Shown: positions 1 through 9,256, counted from the first letter of the stretch. The stretch: 64,000 nucleotides of DNA from Firmicutes bacterium AF25-13AC (GCA_003478935.1 QUFP01000010.1:1-64000), one strand, 5' to 3'. Notes: a model not told the origin generated them from the letters alone. Program-made: numbers and translations.

Positions 1-14
1 TGTTAGTAAATAAA

Positions 15-43
15 ACGAACTATATTTTACTATTATACGAACT
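15..43. repeat. Direct repeat ACGAACT x2 upstream of recombinase
   Basis: The heptamer ACGAACT occurs at 15-21 and again at 37-43, 22 bp start to start, or about two helical turns. Both copies are followed by AT-rich sequence. They lie just upstream of a small tyrosine recombinase, so they could be recombinase or regulator binding sites. That role is inference only, because the left flank is outside the window. Confidence 0.3.
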
Positions 44-109
44 TTTATATCAAAAAGCACTTTAAACAGAATAAGAATTTTATTAGAAAAATAGGAGATG
101 TATTACAGA

Positions 110-676
110 ATGGCAAATAAGAAGTCACTTGCTCTAACTAAGGAGCAATATGAAAATTTGATTGGATCGATGAGAAAAGGAGGTAATACTTTTAGGGCAA
201 ATGATAGGATTGCGACAGCACTTGTCCTAGAAGCAAACCTTGGACTTAGAATAGGAGATATTTTAAAGCTTAGACTGCAGGATATTGTGTTGGATGGAGG
301 ACGGTATCGCCTTGATATTACAGAGGAAAAAACACAGAAGAAGCGTATATTTACAGTCCCACAGCCGATTTACCAGTATCTGAGAGTATATTGTATTGAT
401 CACGACGTAAAAACAGATCAGACTATTTTCCCGATTACTGAGCGTACTATACAAAAATATCTTGCAAAAGTGACATCTGAACTTGGATATCCCAATATTG
501 GTACTCACAGTTTTCGTAAGTTTTTTGCAACGGAAATTTATGTAAACAATAATTATAATATCATTCTTGTACAGCAACTTTTACAGCACAGCTCTGCGGC
601 TATTACGCAGCGCTATATCGGTATTTCAAGTAAGGAATTAGAGGATGCACTGGCAGGACATATTGAGCTTTTATAA
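110..676 (+). CDS. Small tyrosine recombinase (phage integrase family, catalytic domain only)
   Basis: This is a 188-residue tyrosine recombinase made almost entirely of the catalytic domain, without the usual N-terminal core-binding domain. The catalytic set is visible: Arg in GLRIGD, Lys in EEKTQKKR, the H-x-x-R motif in THSFRK, a second His in LLQHSS, and the nucleophile Tyr in QRYIG. The ATG at 110 is preferred over the ATG at 98 because GGAG (94-97) abuts the upstream ATG but is spaced 12 nt from the second. Its size resembles FimB/FimE-type invertases rather than XerC/D, so a role in local DNA inversion or excision of a small element is possible but unproven. A hairpin terminator follows. 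No partner genes, attachment sites or inverted repeats are recognisable inside the window. Confidence 0.8.
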   Translation: MANKKSLALTKEQYENLIGSMRKGGNTFRANDRIATALVLEANLGLRIGDILKLRLQDIVLDGGRYRLDITEEKTQKKRIFTVPQPIYQYLRVYCIDHDVKTDQTIFPITERTIQKYLAKVTSELGYPNIGTHSFRKFFATEIYVNNNYNIILVQQLLQHSSAAITQRYIGISSKELEDALAGHIELL

Positions 677-685
677 AAAATAAAA

Positions 686-725
686 GGCTGTTTTGATGCT
701 CATACATACAAACACCAAAACAGCC
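686..725 (-). terminator. Hairpin terminator between recombinase and M28 peptidase
   Basis: A perfect 10-bp stem GGCTGTTTTG/CAAAACAGCC (686-695 and 716-725) encloses a 20-nt loop. Read on the minus strand it is followed by a T-rich tract, so it best fits termination of the leftward peptidase transcript. It may also stop the rightward recombinase transcript. Confidence 0.65.
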
Positions 726-770
726 CTCTGCATTATTTATTTTATTCCATGTTTTAATATAGGATTTTAT

Positions 771-2030
771 TTAGTGAGATGTATTGTCGCGCTTTCTGTT
801 CAGGTAAATATCCAGCTTTTCCTTCATGTTTTCTGGAATTTCCTTGGAAACAGGACAATGCTTTGCACATGCCATATGCTCAGTAAATGCTGTGATAAAA
901 GCAACATCCTTTGCCATATGCTCTGCCTTCATGACATCCATTGTATCATAACGATTGTGGATGGTAGCTGTATTTCCAGATGCAATACGTGCAAAAGAAA
1001 CAGCAGGAATACCCTTATCAGCGAATGGAGTAGAGTCACTAGAGTAAACGCCCTGTCTTGCAGCCATTCCAAAACCTGTCTCAGAAGCAAGGTATTCAAT
1101 ATAGTGAACAAGCTTTTCTTCAGAAGTACAGCAGGCAATAAACTTACCCATGATACAGCCGATCATATCCAGATTGATATTTAAAACAGTCTTCTTTAAG
1201 TCTTCCTCATGAGCTGCAACATATGCCTTAGAACCAAGAAGACCTCTTTCCTCACTGCCGCACCATAAGAAGCGAAGGCTATAGCGATGTGGATGCTGTC
1301 TGAAATAATCTGCAATACCAAGAAGGCCAACACTTCCAGACATATTATCGTAAACGCCCTGTGACAGTGGGGTGGAATCATAGTGTGCACTCAAAACGAT
1401 CATCTCATCTGTTTCACCAGGAAGATCTAAAATTACATTATGAGAATCGCCCATCCATTCATCCTGATTTAAAACAATCTTTGCATTAGCTGAATTCTGA
1501 TTTACGAGCTTGATTGCAGATTTTGCATTGATATTGACACAAGGAATTTTTTTATTGTCACTTCCTTCACGAACAAAGCTTCTAAGTTCACGAAGATCAA
1601 TATCTTCATCTGCATAGTTTGCATTTCCGTCATATGTAATAATGCCAACAGCGCCATTTTCAATTAAATCGCGATAGCTCCAGTAACCAACACCGCCATC
1701 GAGCATAACAATCTTTCCCTTACACTGAGCAAGTGAGCAGGCATCAGTATTTGGCATATAATAAAATGGTGCTTCAACAGTACCGCTTCCAGCACAGCGA
1801 TATCCCCTGCAAGGAATCTCTTTTCCATCAACAATCAATACTGCTTCATGTATATCACACATTTCAACCTGAAATGCCTCCAGACGAGTTTCAAATCCCA
1901 TTTTTTTGCAGCATTCCTGCAGATAAACTGCACAATCTGCTTCCTCTTTTGTGCCACTGATACGTACATGTGCCATATCCTTAAGGATTTGCATCATTTC
2001 TTCCTGATAATTTTCTGTAAACAAGGCCAT
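771..2030 (-). CDS. M28-family zinc aminopeptidase with PA-type insert
   Basis: This 419-residue metallopeptidase probably removes N-terminal amino acids from peptides using two zinc ions. The M28 metal and catalytic motifs are in order: His in LSAHYDS, the bridging Asp in VYDNMSGS, the Glu pair in CGSEERGLLGS, Asp in INLDMIG, and the last His in IHNRYDT. Residues of roughly 80-190 resemble a protease-associated insert that precedes the catalytic core. There is no signal peptide, so it is probably cytoplasmic. It is monocistronic, with its own leftward promoter at 2109-2137 and terminator at 686-725. The exact substrate cannot be read from the sequence. Confidence 0.88.
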   Translation of the reverse strand: MALFTENYQEEMMQILKDMAHVRISGTKEEADCAVYLQECCKKMGFETRLEAFQVEMCDIHEAVLIVDGKEIPCRGYRCAGSGTVEAPFYYMPNTDACSLAQCKGKIVMLDGGVGYWSYRDLIENGAVGIITYDGNANYADEDIDLRELRSFVREGSDNKKIPCVNINAKSAIKLVNQNSANAKIVLNQDEWMGDSHNVILDLPGETDEMIVLSAHYDSTPLSQGVYDNMSGSVGLLGIADYFRQHPHRYSLRFLWCGSEERGLLGSKAYVAAHEEDLKKTVLNINLDMIGCIMGKFIACCTSEEKLVHYIEYLASETGFGMAARQGVYSSDSTPFADKGIPAVSFARIASGNTATIHNRYDTMDVMKAEHMAKDVAFITAFTEHMACAKHCPVSKEIPENMKEKLDIYLNRKRDNTSH

Positions 2031-2108
2031 TTTTTCCCTCTTTTCCGCAACGCCTTCTTTTTTTTAATAATTCCCGCGTATGCTTGTTTTTGTATTATCA
2101 CAAAGTCC

Positions 2109-2137
2109 ATTATAAGAGTAGAAAAATATAAAGTCAA
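2109..2137 (-). promoter_or_regulatory. Sigma-A-type promoter of the M28 peptidase
   Basis: On the minus strand TTGACT (2137-2132) is followed after 17 nt by TATAAT (2114-2109), close to the vegetative consensus. It points into the peptidase gene about 80 nt downstream. Confidence 0.7.
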
Positions 2138-2222
2138 GCATTGACAAAAAGTGCTGCACATAAAAAATAATCTTACAGAATAGAGTGGTAGCAATCAGAT
2201 GCATATAATAAGGAAGTAAGGC

Positions 2223-3011
2223 TTGAGCAAAAAAATCAAACATGGATTTACAATCATTGCCCTTTTTTGTACTGTTTTTTTAATGGGTCGTGGGGCAGGC
2301 TATTTGCAGGAAACAGCTGCAGCCGTGTCATATTCAGAAAATTGGGGACTTGGCTTTGGTGCATCAGGTACACAACCAACAGGAAATGCTTCTGCTAAGG
2401 AGCTTGCAGAATACGATGCTTTTTATATTGGAAATGCAGATGAAAAAACAATTTATTTAACATTTGACTGTGGTTATGAAAATGGAAATACTGATGCCAT
2501 ATTAGATGCGTTAAAAAAACATAATGCAAAGGCAACCTTCTTTGTGGTTGGCCATTTTTTAGAGTCTGCACCTGATCTGGTGAATCGTATGGTGCAAGAA
2601 GGCCATACAGTAGGAAATCATACATATCACCATCCTGACATGTCCTCTATATCAACAATAGAAAGCTTTAAAAAAGAACTTGATGATGTACGCAGTCTGT
2701 ATAAAAAGATAACAGGGCTGGAAATGGCATGGTATTATCGTCCACCGCAGGGAAAATACAGTACACAAAATTTAAAAATGGCACACGAATTAGGTTATAA
2801 AACATTTTTCTGGAGCCTTGCCTATGTTGATTGGAATGCTGACAATCAGCCAACACATGATGAAGCATTCTCCAAATTAATTCCAAGAATACATCCTGGA
2901 GCAATTGTACTTCTGCATAATACCTCAAAGACAAATGGTGAAATTCTAGATGAGCTTTTAACAAAATGGGAAGAAATGGGATATTCCTTTAAAACACTTG
3001 AAGAATTTTAG
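2223..3011 (+). CDS. PdaA-like polysaccharide deacetylase
   Basis: This 262-residue NodB-fold deacetylase probably removes acetyl groups from peptidoglycan sugars, as PdaA does when making muramic delta-lactam in spore cortex. An N-terminal hydrophobic segment (residues about 8-24) suggests export or membrane anchoring. NodB motif 1 is TFDCGYENGNT, where D-C replaces the usual D-D as in PdaA-type enzymes. Motif 2 is HTYHHPD with metal-binding histidines, motif 3 is YRPPQGKYS, and the C-terminal IVLLHN supplies the catalytic His. The start codon is TTG, with AAGGA about 10 nt upstream. PdaA assignment fits the presence of other spore genes (gpr, GerM) in the window but remains inference; a vegetative deacetylase is possible. 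Confidence 0.82.
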   Translation: MSKKIKHGFTIIALFCTVFLMGRGAGYLQETAAAVSYSENWGLGFGASGTQPTGNASAKELAEYDAFYIGNADEKTIYLTFDCGYENGNTDAILDALKKHNAKATFFVVGHFLESAPDLVNRMVQEGHTVGNHTYHHPDMSSISTIESFKKELDDVRSLYKKITGLEMAWYYRPPQGKYSTQNLKMAHELGYKTFFWSLAYVDWNADNQPTHDEAFSKLIPRIHPGAIVLLHNTSKTNGEILDELLTKWEEMGYSFKTLEEF

Positions 3012-3018
3012 AAAGAGC

Positions 3019-3047
3019 TTGATATTTAATGCAATTTTTGTTATACT
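3019..3047 (+). promoter_or_regulatory. Promoter upstream of yitT leader
   Basis: TTGATA (3019-3024), a 17-nt spacer and TATACT (3042-3047) form a good vegetative promoter. Transcription would start near 3054, only about 20 nt before a strong terminator hairpin and about 90 nt before the YitT-family gene. Confidence 0.6.
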
Positions 3048-3076
3048 TTTTAAGTATTAGGCGCGTAGCTCGATCC

Positions 3077-3116
3077 ACGGCTGTCAGGGAAAATCTCTCT
3101 GGCAGCCGTTTTTTTT
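3077..3116 (+). terminator. Strong intrinsic terminator / possible attenuator before yitT
   Basis: A 14-bp stem with two G-U pairs (3077-3090 with 3096-3109) and a 5-nt loop is followed directly by eight or more T. It could end the deacetylase transcript. Because a promoter lies between that gene and the hairpin, it could also act as an attenuator of the YitT-family gene or end a very short RNA. Confidence 0.75.
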
Positions 3117-3142
3117 GATTAAAATTCAGAAAGGAGCAGCAT

Positions 3143-4006
3143 ATGTTCAAAAAAATCTTTCCTCTGCTTCGCGATATTGCAATCGTGATCGGCGGAAACA
3201 TCATTTATGCCTGCGGTGTCGCCTTTTTTATTCTTCCAGGCGGATTAATCACAGGAGGAACAACAGGAATTGCCCTGTTTATTCAACATTTGTTTGGTGT
3301 TCCCATTTCCACCTTCGTACTCTGCTTTAATGCGGTGATGTTTTTTCTGGGACTATTAGTACTTGGCCGCAAATTTGCCGCGACAACCATTTTGTCTACA
3401 TTTGTATATCCGATTGCACTTGAGATGATACAGCGCTTGTCAAACGGCTTTGTCATAACAACTGATCCTGTTCTTTGCACAGTGTTTGGCGGATTATGTA
3501 TTGGAGTTGCGATTGGAATTGTCATCCGTACAGGCGCTTCAACAGGTGGTATGGACATTCCGCCTCTTGTATTGAACAAGCTGTTTCGTCTGCCAGTATC
3601 TGTAACAATGTACGTGTTTGATTTCATGATTTTAATTTTGCAGGCATTTTCATGTACCGGGGAAGAGATACTATACGGAATTTTACTAATTCTAATTTAT
3701 ACAATTGTTCTGGATAAATGTCTGATGATCGGAACAGAAAAGGTTGAGATTAAGGTAATCAGTCATGAGCATGAGAGAATCCGTCAGGAAATTTTACAGG
3801 AAATCGACAGAGGCGTTACCATTTTAAATGGACAGACTGGCTATATGAGAGAAGATACAGAGCTTGTCTTAAGTGTAGTATCCAGCCGTGAGGTGGGACG
3901 CGTCAGAAAACTTGTTCACAGCATTGACAGCAGCGCTTTTCTTATCATTAGCCGTGTGACTGAAGTTAGAGGCCGTGGCTTTACTGAGGAAAAAGAGTAT
4001 AAATGA
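3143..4006 (+). CDS. YitT family membrane protein (DUF161/DUF2179)
   Basis: This is a 287-residue member of the YitT family, multi-pass membrane proteins of unknown transport role. About five hydrophobic segments fill residues 10-190, including the conserved GGLITGGTTGIA and GASTGGMD glycine motifs. A soluble C-terminal DUF2179 domain follows (about 195-280, with VEIKVISHEHERI and RGVTILNGQTGYM). The start has a clear AAAGGAG ribosome-binding site. An attenuator-like promoter/terminator pair precedes it. No neighbouring gene hints at a substrate. Confidence 0.85.
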   Translation: MFKKIFPLLRDIAIVIGGNIIYACGVAFFILPGGLITGGTTGIALFIQHLFGVPISTFVLCFNAVMFFLGLLVLGRKFAATTILSTFVYPIALEMIQRLSNGFVITTDPVLCTVFGGLCIGVAIGIVIRTGASTGGMDIPPLVLNKLFRLPVSVTMYVFDFMILILQAFSCTGEEILYGILLILIYTIVLDKCLMIGTEKVEIKVISHEHERIRQEILQEIDRGVTILNGQTGYMREDTELVLSVVSSREVGRVRKLVHSIDSSAFLIISRVTEVRGRGFTEEKEYK

Positions 4007-4099
4007 TAGTAATGCCTTAACTGTCGGATTAGGTAACTTTTTGTAGAAATAGCAGGAATGGGAACTTGTATAGGGCAAATTCTTTGTGTAGTATAGTGG

Positions 4100-4168
4100 C
4101 AGATGGGTTCGTTTGCCCATCTGAATAGAAACGGATTCTACATTAATTTTAGCGAAATTAGTAATCCG
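4100..4168 (+). promoter_or_regulatory. Structured leader of phosphoketolase gene
   Basis: The 220-nt gap before the phosphoketolase gene holds two foldable units. One is CAGATGGG/CCCATCTG (4100-4107 with 4116-4123). The other is a nested stem, CGGATT/AATCCG (4132-4137 with 4163-4168) around TAATTT/AAATTA (4144-4149 with 4155-4160). The inverted repeat TAGAA-N5-TTCTA (4126-4140) overlaps them and loosely resembles a CcpA cre site, with two mismatches to the consensus. Function is unproven. Confidence 0.35.
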
Positions 4169-4226
4169 CAATATGGAACAATTACGCAAAGCGTATTTGA
4201 ACTTATAGAGTAGGAGGAAATACCGC

Positions 4227-6601
4227 ATGGTAGAGACAACTATTGCAAACAATCAGCCTGTAAGCGATGAATATCTCGAGAAGATGAATGCATACTGGCG
4301 TGCTGCAAACTATCTGGGCGCGGCTCAGCTGTATCTGTTGGACAACCCACTGTTACGTGAGCCACTGACAATGGAGCATGTAAAGAAAAAGATCGTAGGA
4401 CACTGGGGAACTGTTCCTGGACAGAACTTTGCTTATGTTCATTTAAATCGTGTCATTAAGAAGTATGATCAGGATATGATTTTGATTTCTGGTCCTGGAC
4501 ATGGTGGAAACTTCTTCGTAGCAAACACCTATCTGGAAGGTACCTACAGCGAGATCTATCCAAATATTGGTGAGGATATTGACGGATTGAAGAAACTGTG
4601 TAAGCAGTTCTCTTTCCCAGGTGGAATCTCCAGCCACGTAGCACCAGAGACTCCTGGTTCTATTAACGAAGGTGGTGAGCTTGGTTATTCACTTGCACAT
4701 GCATTTGGTGCTGTATTTGATAATCCAGATCTGATTGCTGCATGTATCGTCGGTGATGGCGAGGCTGAGACTGGTCCGTTGGCTACCTCTTGGCAGTGTA
4801 ACAAATTCTTAAATCCAATCAATGATGGTGCAGTTCTTCCGATCCTTCATCTGAATGGATATAAGATCAGCAACCCAACTATCTTTGCACGTAATACCCA
4901 CGAGGAAGTAGAACATTTCTTTGACGGATGTGGTTGGAAGCCATATTTCGTAGAGGGTAGCGATCCGATGGAGATGCATAGAAAGATGGCAGATGCACTG
5001 GATCAGGCGATGGATGAGATCAAGGCTATTCAGAAGAATGCCCGTGAGAACAATGATACTACCAGACATAAGTGGCCAATGATCGTTCTTCGTACACCAA
5101 AGGGATGGACTGGACCGAAGGTAGTAGACGGAAAGCAGATCGAAGGTTCCTTCCGTGCTCATCAGGTTCCGATCATGATGGATCAGCCAGAGCATCTTCA
5201 GATGTTAAATGACTGGTTAAAGAGCTATCATCCAGAAGAACTGTTTGATGAAAATGGCAAGCTGATTCCTGAGTTAAAGGAGCTGGCTCCTAAGGGCGAT
5301 AGAAGAATCGGTTCTAACCCACATGCAAATGGTGGTAAGTTGCTTCGTGATCTTCGTCTTCCAGATTTCCGCAAGTATGGAATTGATGTTCCGAAGCCGG
5401 GTGCTGTTGAGGCACAGGATATGATCGAACTGGGCGGATTTGTAAGAGATATCTTTAAGTTAAACGAGGATTCCAAGAACTTCCGTATCTTTGGACCAGA
5501 TGAGACAATGTCTAACCGTCTCGGCAAGGTATTTGAAGTAACCAACCGTGACTGGAATGATGAGAAGTATGATTCCGATGAATTCTTGGCAGCAGATGGT
5601 CGTGTTATGGACTCTATGCTGAGTGAGCATATGTGCGAGGGATGGCTGGAAGGATATCTGTTAACCGGACGTCATGGTTTCTTTGCAAGCTACGAGGCAT
5701 TTATTCGTGTTGTAGATTCTATGTGTGCACAGCATGCAAAGTGGTTAAAGGTTTGCAATCAGCTGCCGTGGAGACAGTCTATCGCTTCCCTGAACCTGAT
5801 TCTGTCCTCCAATGTATGGCAGCAGGATCACAATGGATTTACCCATCAGGACCCAGGATTCTTGGATCACATTGCAAATAAGAAGGCAGATGTTGTTCGT
5901 CTGTATCTGCCACCGGATACCAACTGTCTGTTGTCCTGCTTCGATCATTGCATCAGAAGCCGTGATTATGTAAATGTTTTGGTAACTTCTAAGCATCCAA
6001 GACAGCAGTGGCTGACCATGGAGCAGGCTGTAAAGCACTGCACACAGGGTATCGGCATCTGGGAGTGGGCAAGCAACGATCAGGCTCTGAGCCAGATATC
6101 GTTATGGCATGCTGCGGTGATACACCGACACTTGAGACCTTAGCAGCTGTTACCATTCTTAGAGAGGCTCTTCCAGAGGTTAAGATTCGTGTCATCAACG
6201 TTGTCGATCTGATGAAATTAGAGCCAGCAACTGAGCATCCACATGGTCTGACTGATGCTGATTATGATGCACTGTTTACCAAGGATAAGCCGATCATCTT
6301 CGCATTCCATGGCTATCATACATTGATCCATGAGCTGACCTACACCAGAGCAAACCGCAACATTCATGTTTACGGTTATAAGGAAGAGGGTACCATCACA
6401 ACACCATTTGATATGCGTGTTCAGAATGAGATTGACCGTTTCCATCTGGTAAAGAGTGCTGTTCAGAATCTACCTCAGTTAGGAAACCGTGGTGCTTATC
6501 TGATTCAGAAGATGAATGATAAGCTAGTTGAGCATAAGCAGTACATCCATGAGTATGGTATTGATATGCCTGAGATCAGAGACTGGAAGTGGAACGCATA
6601 A
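4227..6601 (+). CDS. xfp: Phosphoketolase (Xfp/Xpk), interrupted by one apparent base deletion
   Basis: Phosphoketolase splits xylulose-5-phosphate, and often fructose-6-phosphate, with phosphate to give acetyl phosphate plus an aldose phosphate, using thiamine diphosphate. Family features are plain: [28 protein letters not shown] (ThDP-binding), YEAF and [11 protein letters not shown]. The sequence is split: frame one runs 4227-6143, while family-like sequence resumes in another frame as [11 protein letters not shown] inside 6008-6601. The change falls at about 6084-6088, after [10 protein letters not shown], and adding one base restores a continuous protein of about 791 residues, the usual length. 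I treat this as a probable sequencing deletion; a true pseudogene is the alternative. Ribosome-binding site TAGGAGG is 9-10 nt upstream. The gene ends at a bidirectional terminator shared with the AraC-type regulator. Confidence 0.9.
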
Positions 6602-6624
6602 GGCTCTAAAAAATAAATTTCTAA

Positions 6625-6664
6625 AAAAAGACAGGAAAGCCTTCAAAGCTTTTCCTGTCTTTTT
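6625..6664. terminator. Bidirectional terminator between xfp and AraC-type gene
   Basis: AAAAAGACAGGAAA (6625-6638) pairs with TTTCCTGTCTTTTT (6651-6664), giving A/T tracts on both sides of the hairpin. It serves the convergent genes; the stop codon of the AraC-type gene lies in the loop. Confidence 0.8.
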
Positions 6665-7707
6665 CTTCTGTATTGAGCCGGTGTACAGCCTCTTCGCTCG
6701 ACAAAGATTCGATAAAAATATCCTTTGTTGCGATAACCAACTTCCTCTGCAATCTGTTCAATTGTATTATCGGTATCAGTCAGCAGTTGTTCCGCCTTCT
6801 CTAATCGAAGCATCTGTAAATATTCGGTATAGGTCATTCCAGTTTGAGACTTTAACAGTCGATTAAAGTAATCCTCGTGAAAATGAAATTCCTTTGTTAA
6901 CATCTGAATTGAAATGTGATTCAAATGTAACTTCATAAAGTCAATAATTTGGTTCGACAAAATTGCATTCATGCGTTGCCTCTGCTGTTTGGAGAGTGAA
7001 AACTCATACTGAGAACCAAGTAGCTGAAAAACACGAGTCAAAAGTCCTCGACAAATCAGAGGCGTTGCAATGTCATGACGTGCTAGCTCTTGTAAGACAG
7101 ACAGAAGCGTATTTTCCATATCCTCAATAAATTGTGCTTCGCGTGGACGAAATGTCAAAAACTGCTGCAATGATTTTTGCTCCAACAGCGCCATATGAAG
7201 AAAAGATGCAATATCATCGGCAACCGTGTGAAAACTACTGATGCTTGTAAACATCGCATTTGTGATACCAAAAAACACAATCGTGCATTCACTTTCGTCT
7301 AGAATTTCCTGATGCAGACAATTCTTATCAATCAAGCAAAACTCGCCAGAATGGAAGATGTATTCGGTTCCTAAAATCTTTTGATGATATTCCCCCTCCA
7401 TCACATAGAAAAATTCTAGATATTCATGTGAATGAAGCTGCGTTCTTGTACCCGCCACAAACTCTTTTTCATAGCAAAACGGATATGGCTGTGGAAGAAA
7501 AGTAGCAGAGAGTTTGTGACCATCATGAATATTCCAAAAAAGAGCAAATAAATGCTCATCATCTGGCAGAGGAAATGGACGAACACCTTGAGCAGTTGAG
7601 GCAGATTCTGGAATTAAAATGCCAAAGCGCTCATATGCATCTGGTGTTTTAATTTCCTCACCGCTTGCCTGATAAATTGTATTTTTTACATATTGTAAAA
7701 GTGACAT
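6643..7707 (-). CDS. AraC-family transcriptional regulator with cupin sensor domain
   Basis: This 354-residue regulator has an N-terminal AraC-type cupin (residues about 75-150, with HSHEYLEFFYVMEGEY) that probably binds a small ligand. A C-terminal double helix-turn-helix follows (about 245-350). The DNA-binding part shows the hallmark second HTH: AEEVGYRNKGYFYRIF followed by GCTPAQYRR. It is convergent with phosphoketolase and downstream of argG on the same strand, but separated from argG by its own gap. The typical target of this class is sugar metabolism, so control of phosphoketolase or an unlinked sugar operon is possible. The ligand is unknown. Confidence 0.85.
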   Translation of the reverse strand: MSLLQYVKNTIYQASGEEIKTPDAYERFGILIPESASTAQGVRPFPLPDDEHLFALFWNIHDGHKLSATFLPQPYPFCYEKEFVAGTRTQLHSHEYLEFFYVMEGEYHQKILGTEYIFHSGEFCLIDKNCLHQEILDESECTIVFFGITNAMFTSISSFHTVADDIASFLHMALLEQKSLQQFLTFRPREAQFIEDMENTLLSVLQELARHDIATPLICRGLLTRVFQLLGSQYEFSLSKQQRQRMNAILSNQIIDFMKLHLNHISIQMLTKEFHFHEDYFNRLLKSQTGMTYTEYLQMLRLEKAEQLLTDTDNTIEQIAEEVGYRNKGYFYRIFVERRGCTPAQYRRKRQEKL

Positions 7708-7782
7708 ACATCATGCCTTTCTATTTATTTTCTTATTAATTGAATCCTGAATTTCTAAAATGCTAATCTTTTAAAATGGTAA

Positions 7783-7808
7783 AATCCCGTGACAAGCGCC
7801 ACGGGATT
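7783..7808 (-). terminator. Terminator of argG
   Basis: AATCCCGTG (7783-7791) pairs perfectly with CACGGGATT (7800-7808). On the minus strand the stem is followed by TTTTACC and further T-rich sequence, just downstream of the argG stop. Confidence 0.7.
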
Positions 7809-7862
7809 ATATACCAGCTATTCTGTATCAAATTCATATTTTGCAAAACTAATTCTACAAAA

Positions 7863-9089
7863 TTATTTCTTCTTCTCAGCCTCTGCCAGCTTCATTGCGC
7901 GAACCTTTAAGGAAAGACCGAACAGGTTAATGAAGCCCTCTGCGTCATGATGATCATACATATCTCCAGTAGCAAAGGAAGCAATGCTTTCATTGTACAG
8001 GCTGTATGGAGAAGTAGTTCCCTGCTTGATGATATTGCCCTTATACAGCTTAAGATTAGCAGTACCAGTTACATATTCCTGGCTCGCCTTTATGTAAGCG
8101 CGAAGAGAATCACATAAAGGTGTAAACCACTTGCCCTCGTAAACAATATCTGCAAAACGGTTGTCAACAGTCTTCTTGAATGCCATGGAATCACGGTCAA
8201 GAATCAGCTCCTCAAGCTGCTTATGAGCTGCCATAAGGATAGTTCCGCCAGGTGTTTCATAAACACCACGAGATTTCATACCAACAACACGGTTTTCAAC
8301 GATATCAACGATTCCTATTCCGTTTGCACCACCAATCTTATTTAATTCAGTAACGATTTCAGAATACTTCATTTCTTTTCCGTTTAATGCAACCGGAATA
8401 CCCTTCTCAAAAGAAATAGAAATCTCAGTAGCAACATCTGGTGCTTTCTCAGGAGATACGCCAAGAACAAGCAGATGATCATAATTTGGTGCCTGAGACG
8501 GGTCTTCTAACTCCAGACCTTCATGGCTGATGTGCCACAGATTGCGGTCACGACTATAGCTGTTATCAACAGAGGAGAATGGAAGATTAATGCCATGCTT
8601 CTTGCAGTATTCAATCTCATCTTCACGTGATTTCATATTCCAGGTTTCATTACATCTCCAAGGAGCGATGATCTTTAAATCAGGAGCAAGTGCCTTAAAT
8701 GCTAGCTCAAAACGAACCTGATCATTTCCCTTTCCTGTAGCACCATGACATACAGCAACAGCTCCTTCTTTTCTTGCAATCTCAACAAGCTTCTTTGCAA
8801 TAAGCGGACGTGCCATAGAAGTACCTAACAGATATTCATTCTCATATGTAGCGTTTGCCTGAACACATGGAGCAACATACTCATCGCAAAACTCATCTAC
8901 TACATCTAAAATATAAAGCTTCTCAGCGCCAGAGAGCTTTGCACGCTCCTGCAGACCATCAATCTCGTTGCCCTGTCCTACATTAACACAGCAGCATACA
9001 ACATCATAATCATAATTTTCCTTCAGCCACGGAATAACAGCAGTAGTATCAAGACCGCCAGAATATGCTAAAACAACTTTTTCTTTCAT
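7863..9089 (-). CDS. argG: Argininosuccinate synthase
   Basis: ArgG joins citrulline and aspartate with ATP to form argininosuccinate, the penultimate step of arginine synthesis in the cytoplasm. The ATP-pyrophosphatase loop AYSGGLDTT is at residues 8-16, and GATGKGNDQVRFE and SVDNSYSRDRNLW are further family signatures. The protein is 408 residues, the normal length. A longer reading frame extends to 9170, but the ATG at 9089 has the AGAGGAG ribosome-binding site and the conserved N-terminus MKEKVVLAYSGG. It is transcribed away from argJ from a promoter at 9169-9197. argH is not nearby. Confidence 0.95.
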   Translation of the reverse strand: MKEKVVLAYSGGLDTTAVIPWLKENYDYDVVCCCVNVGQGNEIDGLQERAKLSGAEKLYILDVVDEFCDEYVAPCVQANATYENEYLLGTSMARPLIAKKLVEIARKEGAVAVCHGATGKGNDQVRFELAFKALAPDLKIIAPWRCNETWNMKSREDEIEYCKKHGINLPFSSVDNSYSRDRNLWHISHEGLELEDPSQAPNYDHLLVLGVSPEKAPDVATEISISFEKGIPVALNGKEMKYSEIVTELNKIGGANGIGIVDIVENRVVGMKSRGVYETPGGTILMAAHKQLEELILDRDSMAFKKTVDNRFADIVYEGKWFTPLCDSLRAYIKASQEYVTGTANLKLYKGNIIKQGTTSPYSLYNESIASFATGDMYDHHDAEGFINLFGLSLKVRAMKLAEAEKKK

Positions 9090-9168
9090 AATAGTATCTC
9101 CTCTGTTTTTTTCACTTTTTGTTGAAAACCATATCAAAACGATATGCGTTGTTTGTTTTCTGTACACC

Positions 9169-9197
9169 ACTATACAACATTACTTTTTGAAATGCAA
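9169..9197 (-). promoter_or_regulatory. argG promoter
   Basis: On the minus strand TTGCAT (9197-9192) and TATAGT (9174-9169) are spaced 17 nt apart. The predicted start leaves a leader of about 70 nt before argG. Confidence 0.65.
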
Positions 9198-9227
9198 TAG
9201 GAAAAGCAAAAAAAATCAAAAAAGCAC

Positions 9228-9256
9228 TTGCATAAATGCAAATATATGCGTATAAT
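9228..9256 (+). promoter_or_regulatory. argJ promoter with overlapping ArgR-like operator
   Basis: TTGCAT (9228-9233), 17 nt, then TATAAT (9251-9256) drive argJBD. The inverted repeat TGCAT-AA-ATGCA (9229-9240) overlaps the -35 box, and a related TGCATATATTCA lies at 9281-9292. Their resemblance to the TGAAT/ATTCA half-sites of ArgR/AhrC operators suggests arginine repression, by inference. A third structure, ACTATTTTA/TAAAATAGT (9321-9329 with 9341-9349), lies in the roughly 160-nt leader. The rest of the 335-nt argG-argJ gap shows nothing else recognisable. Confidence 0.55.

Noticed and set aside
693..1184. Open frame opposite the M28 peptidase
   Set aside because: It is the antisense shadow of a conserved gene, begins inside the terminator hairpin and has no family resemblance.
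6008..6601. Separate gene or programmed frameshift for the C-terminal part of phosphoketolase
   Set aside because: No slippery heptamer or downstream stimulator is evident, and seven similar one-base breaks occur in unrelated genes, so a sequencing deletion explains it better.
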